Positions 1 through 11,681 of a stretch of DNA of 64,000 nt are shown one piece after another. Positions within the stretch are counted from its first letter, which is position 1. Every line of letters starts with the position of its first letter. The notes under the pieces are model-generated. The model saw nothing but the letters and a program-made list of their open reading frames with translations. It did no database searches and was not told the origin of the DNA. Source of the DNA: Acanthaster planci (Eukaryota > Echinodermata > Asteroidea > Valvatida > Acanthasteridae). Position numbers and translations under genes: made by a program. The DNA is taken from assembly GCF_001949145.1 (NCBI RefSeq), contig NW_019091689.1:60001-124000 (forward strand), written 5' to 3'.

Positions 1-1463
1 AAAAATTCTTGACGCAAGAACGGACACGGGTTCGGCAGTAAGTAACATTATGGTTGATCTTTCAGTTGAGGGGAGCGGGACATTCACTTATCCAATGGTG
101 TTGGATAACTTGTATGATTACGTTCAACATCTGAAATGTCAGTGTAACGAAACGCTCAAAACGTTAACAGGTGCTCAATATAAAGAACTATGTTGTTTAG
201 CAATTTTCCTGTCTACTTTATTACATTAACATGTAACATCCAGTTAACTATAACAGAATAGAAAGGAACTTTAGCCACACGTCAGTAAAAGTTATAGCAC
301 AATAAATAGACCAAAACCAACGTGCATGGGGTGTAGACGGAGGTTTAATTTTTCACAAACCCTTTCCAGGTTAAAAGGATCTATTTGGCCGAATTCTTCA
401 AATCAGTTGGGAACAGAATAAATTCTATTTCTATATAAAAACTATTCTAAAATTTCATTTTTTTAAACTGTTCTTGATGGCAAACATTGCATAAAACAAT
501 AAAAGATTAGTGCGTCTGAGGGTTTTCAAATTTCGCCCGATTCTGCTCCGATAAACTTTTGGATATAGTTTTTCTTAGTGCTACTTATCCCTGACCTAAT
601 TCTTTGAAAACAAGTATTTCGTTCCTGTTATTTTATGTTGTCATCGGGAAACACGGTTGCCCCTTTTGAGAAGCAACTGGGCCGACTTGAAAAGAGTCCA
701 CCTTCTTTCACGGTGTGGTCCTCGGAAGTTCCATCAAAAGCAGCCTCACCAATTGCTAAATATCATGCCCATCTCGTGCGTTGATGAAAATTTCGAAATT
801 GTTGTTTTCATCCGATTTTTCCTTTTTTTTTACTTTTGGAGTCACTTAAGGGGACCAGTAGGGATGGAAAGAGTACTCACCAGTGAGATTTCCCGAGGGA
901 AGATGGCATGTCTGTCCCACACCTCACATAAAAAGCCCATCACGTTTCCTCCTTCATAGGGGGGGACTAATCGCGAGAGTCCCAACAACATGTTTTGCCC
1001 GTCGCCCATTTGATGGATGCAGCCGAGACAGAATGAGGACCACGTTAAATTTGACCGATATTTTCACAGCGGTCGACGCAGGCATAGAAAGGGGTACATT
1101 CTATAGGAGCTGGGGGAGGGGGAGAAGGTATTAAGATGCGTGGCTTTAGCCTATAATGACTGGTCTCATAGTGTCTACAAGAAAACACAGATAAATCAGA
1201 AAGTTTGACCAGTTTATTGGTCCAGTTATGTTGGTTCAACTCTCTTGCACAAAATATTTACGTGCACAACGACTGACGTAATTATACATTTCGGCCATGA
1301 TGAATAGTTTGGGCCCAATGGAAAAATTTTGATAACACGTGAGTGGAAAGTAAGTAGACGCCGCTCCACACGTTTTCCTATTCGTGCATTCATCGTCCCA
1401 TAGTTGGTATAAGTGTTGGTTTTGGGGAATATTCGTTAATTCCGATGGATTTGTTTCCACCAG
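1..1463. other. aGPCR intron or upstream sequence, no exon recognised
   Basis: No transmembrane-like exon is visible on the + strand. A gtaagt donor-like site at 36-41 follows an open frame reading KILDARTDTGSA, but its phase does not match the phase-1 junction needed at 1464 and the residues do not look like TM3. It may be chance. Confidence 0.4.
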
Positions 1464-1597
1464 GGATTTCTGCTGTGATTGTTGGAGTAACTGCTGGTGT
1501 CAACTTGCAAGGATATGGTACAGCGACGGCTTGTTGGTTGGATGCTGGCGGCAACACCCTCTGGGCCTTTGCCGCACCCGTTGCTCTCATCGTTACG
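1464..1597 (+). CDS. aGPCR exon: TM4-ECL2-TM5
   Basis: The acceptor is ttccaccag at 1463 and the donor is ACG|gtaatg after 1597. The two leading bases complete a split codon, then 44 codons read GISAVIVGV, GYGTATACWLD and LWAFAAPVALIVT. GYGT and CWL are hallmark ECL2 residues of adhesion GPCRs, and the cysteine is the one that disulfide-bonds to TM3 in this class. Confidence 0.88.
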
Positions 1598-4500
1598 GTA
1601 ATGGTTCCGAAGAATTCTTCTTCTTATTCATCATCATCATCATCATCATCATCAGCCNNNNNNNNNNNNNNNNNNNNNNNNNNNNNNNNNNNNNNNNNNN
1701 NNNNNNNNNNNNNNNNNNNNNNNNNNNNNNNNNNNNNNNNNNNNNNNNNNNNNNNNNNNNNNNNNNNNNNNNNNNNNNNNNNNNNNNNNNNNNNNNNNNN
1801 NNNNNNNNNNNNNNNNNNNNNNNNNNNNNNNNNNNNNNNNNNNNNNNNNNNNNNNNNNNNNNNNNNNNNNNNNNNNNNNNNNNNNNNNNNNNNNNNNNNN
1901 NNNNNNNNNNNNNNNNNNNNNNNNNNNNNNNNNNNNNNNNNNNNNNNNNNNNNNNNNNNNNNNNNNNNNNNNNNNNNNNNNNNNNNNNNNNNNNNNNNNN
2001 NNNNNNNNNNNNNNNNNNNNNNNNNNNNNNNNNNNNNNNNNNNNNNNNNNNNNNNNNNNNNNNNNNNNNNNNNNNNNNNNNNNNNNNNNNNNNNNNNNNN
2101 NNNNNNNNNNNNNNNNNNNNNNNNNNNNNNNNNNNNNNNNNNNNNNNNNNNNNNNNNNNNNNNNNNNNNNNNNNNNNNNNNNNNNNNNNNNNNNNNNNNN
2201 NNNNNNNNNNNNNNNNNNNNNNNNNNNNNNNNNNNNNNNNNNNNNNNNNNNNNNNNNNNNNNNNNNNNNNNNNNNNNNNNNNNNNNNNNNNNNNNNNNNN
2301 NNNNNNNNNNNNNNNNNNNNNNNNNNNNNNNNNNNNNNNNNNNNNNNNNNNNNNNNNNNNNNNNNNNNNNNNNNNNNNNNNNNNNNNNNNNNNNNNNNNN
2401 NNNNNNNNNNNNNNNNNNNNNNNNNNNNNNNNNNNNNNNNNNNNNNNNNNNNNNNNNNNNNNNNNNNNNNNNNNNNNNNNNNNNNNNNNNNNNNNNNNNN
2501 NNNNNNNNNNNNNNNNNNNNNNNNCAGCATCATCATCCTCATCATCATCCTCATCAGCCTCATCATCCTCATCAGCCTCATCAGCAGCAGCAGCAGAAGA
2601 AGAAGAAAGCACAATGGCAATGCAGACCACAGTTCCGACTGTTTGCAGACCTAAAGTTCCTACAGTGATGTTTCACTTGAACGATTTTGGAGCAGAAACC
2701 ATGCGTTATTTAAGTACGTTGCTTTCAGTATTGAGCGTGTCGGCGAAATACATTGGCAACTCGAAGGGGAGGTGAGGGGGGAAAATCTCCCAAAGGGGAA
2801 GATTTTTTAATTATAAAGAGAGAAAGGTGTTTGGGGCCATTTCATTTGCCCGGCCCTCCTTCCCAAAGCGCGTGGGAAGCCCAACACTCTAACCACACCA
2901 TAAGAAAAGCTATACAAATGTTATACCAAGAGAAATTGCAAACTTTTTGCCCCACGCCACTTATGCATAAAATGAAAAGGAACGGTTTTCCCGGAAATCT
3001 GATTCCCGGGATAATCGACTATTCAGTTACTGACAGAAAACCCACTTCATATACCGACCTGTAGGTAGGACTCAAGCCAGTCACAGATCGGAAGGCGAAT
3101 AAAGTTCCACTGTATCAACACAACTTCGCAAAGAGATGATGGAGTAATTTAACTTTCATTTGTTAAACTTTGACGGTTTCTAATTTTAAGCTGCATTCTG
3201 TGAGAGTTGTTTAATTTTTCTTGGTCTTACACAGTAAGACAAGACAGTGAGAGACAAATCTGCTTCAGAAATCCACCTTTAGACATTGTCATCATAAAAC
3301 TCGCTTGTACATAGCCCCACAGAGTGCAGAAAGGTCGAATTCAAAAGAAGGGTGGGTTCGTATCCTTCCAGTACATTGTAAACTATCCTGTCTAAAAAAT
3401 CATTCAACATTTCATCTCATGGATACCATTATACGATGCGAAAATGGTGTTTAGCGCTGTAACATTTTTCTTAAAGATATTTTAAAATATATGTCAAAAT
3501 TATTGATGGATAGTGTTTTGGAATTGAACACAGACGTTTTAACACGAATTCGGACAGACTCTAAACATGTTTACAAGCAGGGATGAACCATGTGTTCTGT
3601 CGGACCAGGGCGCAATAGGCCAAGGCAACAGAGGTCGGTTGGTCTTGTACGGCCTGTACACACCGGAGCCGCGTAGACTCTAGGTAACACACCTCGGTAT
3701 TAGAGCTCCGTGTAGATCAGAGCTGCGTTAGCCCTAATCTGCTCTACGATAACAACCAACACGAATTTTGTTTGACTAGTTATCAGGCAGGAGCGTCACA
3801 TTTTATTTTGATACCAATCTGTATAAAACTTTGTGTAGTACGTGATTCTAAAACTTTAAAAACGTTTTCCCAACGTTTGCGTAGATCTGGATGTTTTTTG
3901 GTACACTGTGGGCCCTGGATTTTTCTTCTGCCCTAAGCACGGTGCCTATTGTGCCAATTACAATCCGACCTTTTTTACAGGGTCACTGCAAAACTTAATG
4001 TGTTGACTCTCTAAAAACAGTTTGAGAGAGTATTTGAAATGTGACCAGGACGAAGTTGGTTTAATTTGTCAGATCTGCTAAAGATAAAATGTACCTGTGG
4101 GACGTAAATCCCAGACGAGCTGCAGCGAAGATTGTTATCGTAAGCTGCGGCGTATCATAAGCCGCGGCGTGACAACGCGGTTTTTCGCATGAAACAATCC
4201 ATGCATGTTGGCATGCACACCTTTCTTCTGATACAGTTTACCAAACACTTTTCGACAGGATATTGCAAAGGCTGAATATTCATGAGGAGGTTTCGATTAA
4301 GACAGTATTTTCGTTGTTTCCCTTTTAGATGAACGTGTTCTTCTTGGGGATGATAATGTACAGATTCCTCACAGTCAAAAGCATTGCCAAGAAATCCAAA
4401 TATGAACAGCTCAGGCAAGTATAATTAGCCCTTAAAGGCAGTAAAAGTTCCTCAGGCGAAACAAAAATTCATGTAGGTATATTTTATTGGAGTATTCACC

Positions 4501-7382
4501 TGATACCTTGTAAAAAACGAAGTACCCGCTGTGGACGACTGCTTCTGTTTCTTCAATATACATGTACTTGTTCCGCAAAGAGTTCTGCACGACCAAGACG
4601 GATGTGATCCACTCAAATTGGCAATTAAATAATATGCACTTTTAATCACAGTGTCCCACAATCCTTTGCTGTCTACCACATTTTGACTAAGGCCATGTTC
4701 GGCTGTGTCGGTTTTACTGCTGGCTTTGTCTTGGAATAACACATAAGCCTGTGTGTTAGGTCAGCTTTAGAGCTAGGCTGCTAGCATTTTCCATCAACGT
4801 ATATTATATCAGTCATTTTTATTTTTTGTAGCCAAGTAATTTGTCTTATTTACAAGTCGGCCGTACCGAATTGAAAGAGAGGTTAAGTTTCTTATCTTGG
4901 TACATGAGAATAAAAATGAAAGCATTGGAATTAAGCATTGTAAATTAATGTCTTTTATGCTGATTTTGTTATTATTCATATCTAAACGTTTCTAGCCACA
5001 TTTTAGAAACTGATGGTGATGCATGGTACCAAAAATTGTCTGGCACCACACCCATATAACAGATTTACATTGAATGAGATATATTCTAGGAACACAATCG
5101 AAAAAAAGGGTTCCCTGTGAATAAGATTGGCTGGGATGCAGTCTTCGTATATGCAGCTGCAGCTACAATTCCGCCTCCAACACCCGTTGAATAGCTGCCC
5201 CATTGACACAACGTGGCCCGTTTCGGACACGACCGGCTGATATCCAAGATGTCGGATTGGAGGTTTGTGGAAATGCAAGACTCCAATGCCTGCAGCTGAC
5301 TTACTCTTCACCGATTTCTTTGGGTGCAGGAAGGCGACCAGGGCCGCCATCGTGCTACTCCCACTGCTCGGTACAACATGGATCTTCGGCCTCCTGGCCC
5401 TTGGCACTGCCAGCGTGGTCATGTACTATATTTTTGTCACGCTGAATTCCCTCCAGGTACAGTTATAATTTTTGGTTGAAGCGTTAATCCGTTTCCTCAT
5501 CATTTAGTTTCAATGCAATTCATTAAGGCTCAATTCTGGTTGTCGAATTTACAATAAACAGTGTTGAAAAAGCCAGACAATAAGCAAGGAATTCATAGGA
5601 AATACTTGATGTGTTGGTTCATTTATACAAGTAAACCCTCCCTGCCTTTTTGGAAAGAGTGTGGATTCGATATTTTGGTCAACTTCGGTTGAAAAGTCGA
5701 GCAATGAGAAAGTTACGCCGGATACACGCCCAATATTTCTCCAAAGGAATGCTCTCTGTACGGGCTGTTCTACTGGGTCAGGAGTATCTTACAGTGTATC
5801 GGAAAACGTAAGCCTCCAAAATTTACTCTGAAGAACTTTTTTTATCACAGGCAGGACACGCATTCATAGAACGCCAAAAACTTGCCGTAACTCATCTTCG
5901 CACTGTACCATGTTCTTATTGGACCCAAGTGGGGGATTAGTTTTACAAACATTACAATGCAAACAATGTAAAGATCTTCAATAAAATCAGGCACAATGAT
6001 CACGTGTTTGAGTTTCTTCATGTCTTCAGTGCTCGTTTTCATGAATAAACGACAATAATTGTTTGGCTTCAAAGAAGACTTTACTTGAATAATTTTCATT
6101 ATTTTCAGTTATTTGGAACTGTAAATGTCCACGGCGCCCGAAACTCGGACAATTTTCGCCCAAATTGCCTTTTTAGGTACCTCTTGGAGCCAAACTGATA
6201 CTCCACTTTGATGTAATTTGTTGATGGTCAGCTATTTCGTTGAGGATTGAGGCTACATATGCTAGCAATAAGGAGAAAATGGACAAAATGAGCGGTACTA
6301 AGCGAGACAAACATCGTTGTACGCCCGTCATGAGAGCGTGTGCGTTTGTATAGGCCTACTCAGCGACGCATAATTGTCTCATCTTGGGAAAATGTTGAGA
6401 ATCTCCTCGAAACGCATTCAAAGAACTACGTCATATTTCCGTTTACTGTTTCTCCGAGGAAATGTGACATTGTTGTCGTTAGATGTAAAATATAGTATTA
6501 AGTGTCCTTTTATCGATTTTTCCTTTCGAACATGAAGGGTGTGTTTATTTGCATATTTCACTGCCTGACCAATGACGATGTGGCAGCGACAATGCGCGTC
6601 AAACTACGCAGGTCTCGCACCAAGATCGATATCTTTCTGACCTCAGCTGTGAGTACTTTTTCTCTAGGATCTACTCTAAAATGCATTTGAAACCTCGGTA
6701 GGAATAACGTATCATTTTATTAAACTTGAAGAATCGTTATCCATTGAATGTAAAAAGCTTAACAGAATATGATTTTTTCCCATTCTTCTCGTGAAGGATC
6801 GGAAAACACAGCCAAAGTCAAAATGCGCCGAAAGCAAGCACAGCAACGGTGAGAACGAGTTTTATTTCTTTATTCACACATTTCTAATTTCGTTTATGTT
6901 TCCACGCACAGTATTGCATAAAGACCTTCAATTTGCACTGTGATTCTGTGAAACTTAAACTTTTGTTTACGCTCACATTCAAGTCGTCAGCATGGGCATT
7001 CGTTTATGGCGAAGAATGGCTCACTCTTATATCTATGCATTTTTGTAACTGTCGTCTCTTTTGGGGTCTACCGGGTTTCAGTTAGAAAAAAAATCTGGGG
7101 ATGACCCTAAAGGAGAGAAGGGGAAATGGTGTTATAATGCCGCACGTTTCTGGGTGTTTTTCGTTTGTGAGCATTTAAGAAAACAAAAACATCTGCCTTA
7201 CTGATGGGGATTCCTCTATTTCAGGATCCAGCACGTCCAGAAATCCGCCTGGAACCAGCACATCTGAAGACGCACCACAGTCAAGTCGATGGGCAACTTA
7301 CCCGCCACAAGCCAGACAAGAGTCGACGAGACCAGTCAAATGTGGCAGTATTGCAGCCGAGCCACCAAACTTGCGGTCATAG
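1464..7382 (+). CDS. Adhesion G-protein-coupled receptor, 3' half (TM4 to C-terminus)
   Basis: Spliced 3' part of a family B2 (adhesion) GPCR, a plasma-membrane receptor that normally carries a large extracellular region with a GAIN domain before its seven helices. Exons: 1464-1597, 4329-4414, 5330-5456, 6538-6648, 6797-6848, 7225-7382. All junction phases agree (1, 0, 2, 0, 0, 1). Visible family signatures are GYGT..CWL and LWAF..PVALI (ECL2/TM5), a KSKYEQLRKATRAA loop into LLPLLGTTWIFGL (TM6), YIFVTLNSLQ (TM7) and GVFICIFHCL (start of the tail). The tail ends in a Ser/Pro/Thr-rich segment finishing PPNLRS. TM1-3 and the ectodomain must lie left of the window, because nothing between 1 and 1463 resembles TM3. 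Subfamily cannot be assigned without the ectodomain. A candidate AATAAA lies at 8194-8199. The 867-bp N gap falls in an intron, so no exon is lost there. Confidence 0.9.
1627..2606. repeat. TCA/CAG trinucleotide repeat interrupted by an assembly gap
   Basis: (TCA)n runs from about 1627 into 867 N (1658-2524), then resumes as tcatca/tcctca/cagcag to about 2606. This is an intronic trinucleotide satellite that the assembler could not close. The poly-Asp, poly-Ser and poly-His open frames across it are artefacts. Confidence 0.9.
4329..4414 (+). CDS. aGPCR exon: end of TM5 and third intracellular loop
   Basis: This short exon of 86 bases follows a tttcccttttag acceptor. It encodes MNVFFLGMIMYRFLTV, the rest of TM5, then a basic loop ending KKSKYEQLR. 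It ends phase 2 at CTCAG|gcaagt, a GC donor, and joins 5330 to read LRKATRAA. The nearby GT (gtataa, three bases further on) would shift the frame and destroy TM6, so the GC donor is required. Confidence 0.85.
5330..5456 (+). CDS. aGPCR exon: TM6-TM7
   Basis: The acceptor is tgggtgcag and the donor is CTCCAG|gtacag. The exon encodes KATRAAIVLLPLLGTTW, then IFGLLALGTASVV and MYYIFVTLNSLQ. The LLPLLG.TW.FGL pattern of TM6 and the YIF..LNSLQ pattern of TM7 are diagnostic of adhesion/secretin-type receptors. Confidence 0.92.
6538..6648 (+). CDS. aGPCR exon: end of TM7 and helix 8
   Basis: The exon lies between acceptor aacatgaag and donor TCAGCT|gtgagt and has 37 codons. It starts GVFICIFHCLTNDDV, matching the family pattern G.FIFIFHC in which helix 8 follows TM7. 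A basic stretch (RVKLRRSRTK) after it is typical of the membrane-proximal cytoplasmic tail. Confidence 0.9.
6797..6848 (+). CDS. aGPCR exon: cytoplasmic tail, part 1
   Basis: This small exon has acceptor tctcgtgaag and donor AACG|gtgaga and reads DRKTQPKSKCAESKHSN with a trailing base (phase 1). It is supported by frame continuity on both sides, not by similarity. Lys/Ser-rich content fits a cytoplasmic tail. Confidence 0.65.
7225..7382 (+). CDS. aGPCR terminal exon: cytoplasmic tail and stop
   Basis: The acceptor is cctctatttcag. In the phase set by the previous exon the segment reads 51 residues rich in Ser, Thr, Pro and Gln and stops at TAG 7380-7382, ending PPNLRS. No known motif is recognised. 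It is assigned by phase and position. Confidence 0.65.
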
Positions 7383-10300
7383 AGTACATCACAAGTCAGT
7401 TCAAAAGTCTGATCACTAAAGTGAGAGAGTGCAAGTGATGTAGTTAAAAAGTACGTTGCCGTTATTGCTCATTTGAGTAGCTTACCCCTTGCTCGGGACC
7501 AGATAGATAGTGAACGACTTATGATGGATGTGTTAGGAGTTGTCATGACTTGTGATAGCCTCCAGGCCAGGGCTGGATTTAATGTATCGTGTACGAAGCT
7601 GTAGGCACCCATGTTCATAATCTTCAGCCTACGCACCAGCACTATTTCAGAATGCTACATGGTAAGCACTTGAGCCTTGGATTTCTTGTCGATACCTAGC
7701 TTGTGTTTTAGAGCAAGGACTTGGTTAGTTACTCCAATTGGTGCTATGTGCACATTGCGCTATTCTGCAGGCCCCTAAAATTTTCGTTGACCCGAGGGTT
7801 TTTCGAAGACCGTATGAGCACAGTGCGTACTTGGTCGATACGGGCCTGATATGCTTGACCGCAGCTCCAAATGTTTTGATATCCATCCTGTATAGCGTAC
7901 TTTTGCATCCACAACCGCCCTATCCAAAGGTACACTGTAATTCACGTAAACGCAGAGACAATACAAAAATGTAAAGGTTAGTGCTTGAAAACACGTTGGG
8001 TATCCTTGGTTTTAAGGTGACCATTAGTGTTTTATTACACAAATATTATAAACAGCGAACTGTTATCTTTTAAAAAAGAAAGACAAGCAAATTATATGTG
8101 TTGAAGTCAACAGTCTACTATTAGAAGATGCTTCGTTATCAGAAACAAATTACTGATTTGATATAAAGCACGGTCTCGGCTAAGTTGCATAACAATAAAA
8201 TAAGTAACGATCATAATCGTATAATCTTGGCTTATGAATTTAATGGAAGATTAGAGTTCGCAAATGGCAGCGGATAGGATATGTATTGTATAATACACCG
8301 ATTGAACTCGAGATAACGACGGTGGATAGTGTGGGATCGAGGTTAAGTACTAGCCCAAGTACAAGCCCTTGATGACGAAACCTTAGATTTCGCTATGATA
8401 TTATGCCAACCACTCCCTTGTGGCTCGGTCGATGCTCAGGCCAGCATCAGTTTAGTCCTCCAGAATGAGTGGAAGCGCGAAAATCCAGAACAAGGAACCT
8501 CAAAAACATGAAATCACTTTCGTGTAGCAATAGAAGATCCGTAGGCCTAACGGTTTTCGCGTTGCATGTTCATCAATGTTCTACTACTGCAAGAGTAACA
8601 TAAACCGTGCGCGAACGACGCTCACTCGATGAGTTTGTGCATGTTGTATCATGTTAATTAGGTAGCATCATTTTGAACTTTTAGGACTGCCTCCATTACC
8701 ATGATGCTCAAAATTTAAGTTTTTCATCTAGCAGAGTCATACATCAGAATGGAAACAGTACTAGAAAGTCGTTCGGCACTTAAGCAGCAAACGCGTGGAC
8801 GCCGCGTTGTTTCCCTGTAAATATACATGTAAATGAGGTGCAATGTTAAATTTGGTTTGAATCTTGGCGTTTTGGGAATCTTTGAATCTTCGAAATGAGT
8901 ATTTTGGAGTCTTTGAATCTTACGCAGTAACAAAAATGGAGAAAAAACGGGGGAAATGTCAGGAAAATAACCGAAAATAACCCCCGACAAGCCAAGGCGA
9001 TGGCCTCATAGCTCCGAGCCGGTGCACCGAGCTCTTCACTTGGCATGAAGTTGAGTGTGGCTGAAGCTCATAACACAGATTGTTGTTTGGCGAATAGTAT
9101 ATACCATCCACTGCGCTGTCATGTTGTAAATTGTCATTCTGTGGTCATGTTTTCAAGTTTTATTTAAATCTGCAAAAGAATGAAGGGTTGGAAAATTGGG
9201 TTTGATCTGCACGGAGAACAAAGTTGACAACCACTCTTTTCCCCTAAATCTCAAGCCTTTTCTCCGACAATTTTCACTTTATATAAACTATGGCATTCTT
9301 TTGTCAACACTATGTGTGTAAATTATGTTATCCTATAATTAGCTGATTGTCTAGTACAAAAGGAGTAAAATGAATCTTAAAAATGAATATTTGAATTTGG
9401 TCTGGGATTTTTCATTCACTGTACACTGAGGGACATGGGTAGATGTGGAGTGGGCACAAACCTGCAGAGATCAAGAGCTGATCCAGAACCAATTTTCGTG
9501 GAGGGAGATTTGGAGCAAGTAAAAACGGGAAATTTCTTTTCGTAACCTATTAGGGCCTCTCTTGGGGATGGACTAAATTGTGGGATTTTTACATGCATTT
9601 GAAAGGAATGTGCCAACGTGCTTTTCAACATTTTTCAAAACCTAAAATCTTGGCCCTTTTCATGGGGATTGCTCCCGTTGCCCCCCAATCTGCTCTCGGA
9701 AGAGATCTAGCTAAATGGTTGTTTTGTGAGCGAAAACTCACTTTGTCATAACTGCAACTTGACCATTTCGCGGAGGAATTCATTCTCCTATGTATACCAT
9801 TATCCATATATATTATCACAAGTTTGAAACCACTCGCTTTGGGAAAACTTAATGTATTTTCAAACGAGAGACAACACCACTCGGTTTCATCAGAATGTAC
9901 CAGCTGGAAAGTGGTCACGTTACTGAAGAGAAGGCCAGTTGGAGACTGCATACTCATCTTTTTGTGGAAACAAGCAAAAACACAGATATTCTATGCCAGA
10001 TACCAACATTCTTAGGTAATATCTACCTCGTAATAGATGGCTATATACTGGCAGTCCGTACCCACTCTAAATGGGTTCATATCGTGGGTAGCAAAACAAA
10101 ACAAAAACTAAAACTAGACAGGTATTCGTTGAAAAGATGGTGTAAGCGCTAACTACAGTTGCACAACTTCGTCAAACAAATCCTATAAAGATTGTAATGA
10201 CGTCATTCTTTATGCAACCATGAATAAGTCTGAGTTTCGAATCTTAAATCTGTCTTGAAAGTGGCTTCATCCGCCTACGGAAAAACATCATAACCGACTG

Positions 10301-11370
10301 GATTGGTAACATAACGCCATCATGTGGATCATTTTTATTCTTTCATATTTGTCAATTAAATTGTCATAAATATTAACAACCGTGCAGTTAGTATAAGACA
10401 ATTTACCTTTATAATGATTACTATATCTAATTTGATGCTTGTTTGCAAGAAAGCTTTCATTACACAAGCTAAATGGACAATCATTCTGTAACAGTGTCGT
10501 AATACCTTACGTCAAACATTAATCTTTACCAAAGGAACTTTATTTTGAAAATGGTTTGTCTCAGCTCTACATGCAGATTTGTTTATGATAGGGCATAGGC
10601 CTACACGTATTTCAAAGGCAAGTCCCCTTCTCATGAAGTGTTCATAATTTAGCAAGCTTTTCGTGTAATTGTCTTTTCTTAAAGCATTCCGATATCCACG
10701 ATTTCTCTTCAGTTCATCCTCTGGTTCCTTTTTTTTTTTCATTTTATTTTTGACCACTTTACTCCTATCTTTATATATAATTACTCTCATCCTTTCCTTT
10801 AAATCGCTAAAGCACACTTTTCCATCACCCATGCGCATGTAGTTACCATAACTTCTGGGCAGCTATGCACAGTAACCATCATCCAACTTCGAAAGGAATA
10901 ATGAATACCTCTACCGTCGAATGCGATCTCTTAATCACTGAGGAAACGGGGTGGTGCATGAATGCACTGGGCTAACGATCTACTGCGTTTCCAATAGAGG
11001 GATCTCAATATGACGCTTTTAGCGTCGATCTGCGCACTTCCGCGTTTGAAAAAGAGGCTGTATGTGTCAGCTTCAATTCTTAATACGATCAGACGCTTGA
11101 AAGTAAGGAGTCAGATATGCAGATATGCGCAGACGGCGCTAATGTGAAATCCCAGTATCATACGTTTGCAATTCAACCACCTGACATCCCAGGTATTAGC
11201 TTCGTTTACTTGTCCTCTGCAAATTCCTCTAACACCTTTCGCCCGTTCCTATTCCACCAACCGTTTCCTGCTTTGTCACGCATTATTTATTTATATCCAC
11301 CAAGTCTGGAATCCATGACTACGATCAAGCAAAACTCGCTCTTCCACACCAAATATCAGCGATACACATT
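7383..11370. other. aGPCR 3' flank and intergenic DNA
   Basis: Holds a candidate poly(A) signal AATAAA at 8194-8199. No further gene, RNA or clear transposon is recognised on either strand; open frames are short and lack family similarity or codon structure. Confidence 0.5.
8194..8199 (+). promoter_or_regulatory. Candidate poly(A) signal for the aGPCR
   Basis: AATAAA about 0.8 kb after the stop codon at 7382. No other evidence supports its use. Confidence 0.3.
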
Positions 11371-11681
11371 CATACGATGCACTACATGACACACCCCACG
11401 ACACACCCCTCAAACGCGTTAACTTGTCACATCTGAAACCAAAACCAATGATATTCAAAGGTGCTGTCCACTGTCGGTCTACACAAAATCATTCCGAAAG
11501 TACAATATCATAGATACTCAGTCTTCATACGATGTACTATATGACACACCCCACGACACACCCCCTCAAACGCGTTACCTTGTCACATCTGAAACCAACA
11601 CCAATGATATTCAAAGGCGTTGGCCACTGTCGGTCTACACAAACTCATTCCAAAAGTGCAATATCATAGATACTCAGTCTT
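11371..11681. repeat. Two-copy direct tandem duplication, unit about 155 bp
   Basis: Copy 1 is 11371-11525 and copy 2 is 11526-11681. Both begin catacgatg.acta.atgacac and end atactcagtctt. They differ by scattered substitutions and one-base indels, roughly 10% divergence by eye. No coding content is seen. Confidence 0.92.

Noticed and set aside
1384-2775. Very long open frames across the first N gap on both strands.
   Set aside because: They exist only because N is read through and because TCA/CAG repeats lack stops; the real exon is 1464-1597.
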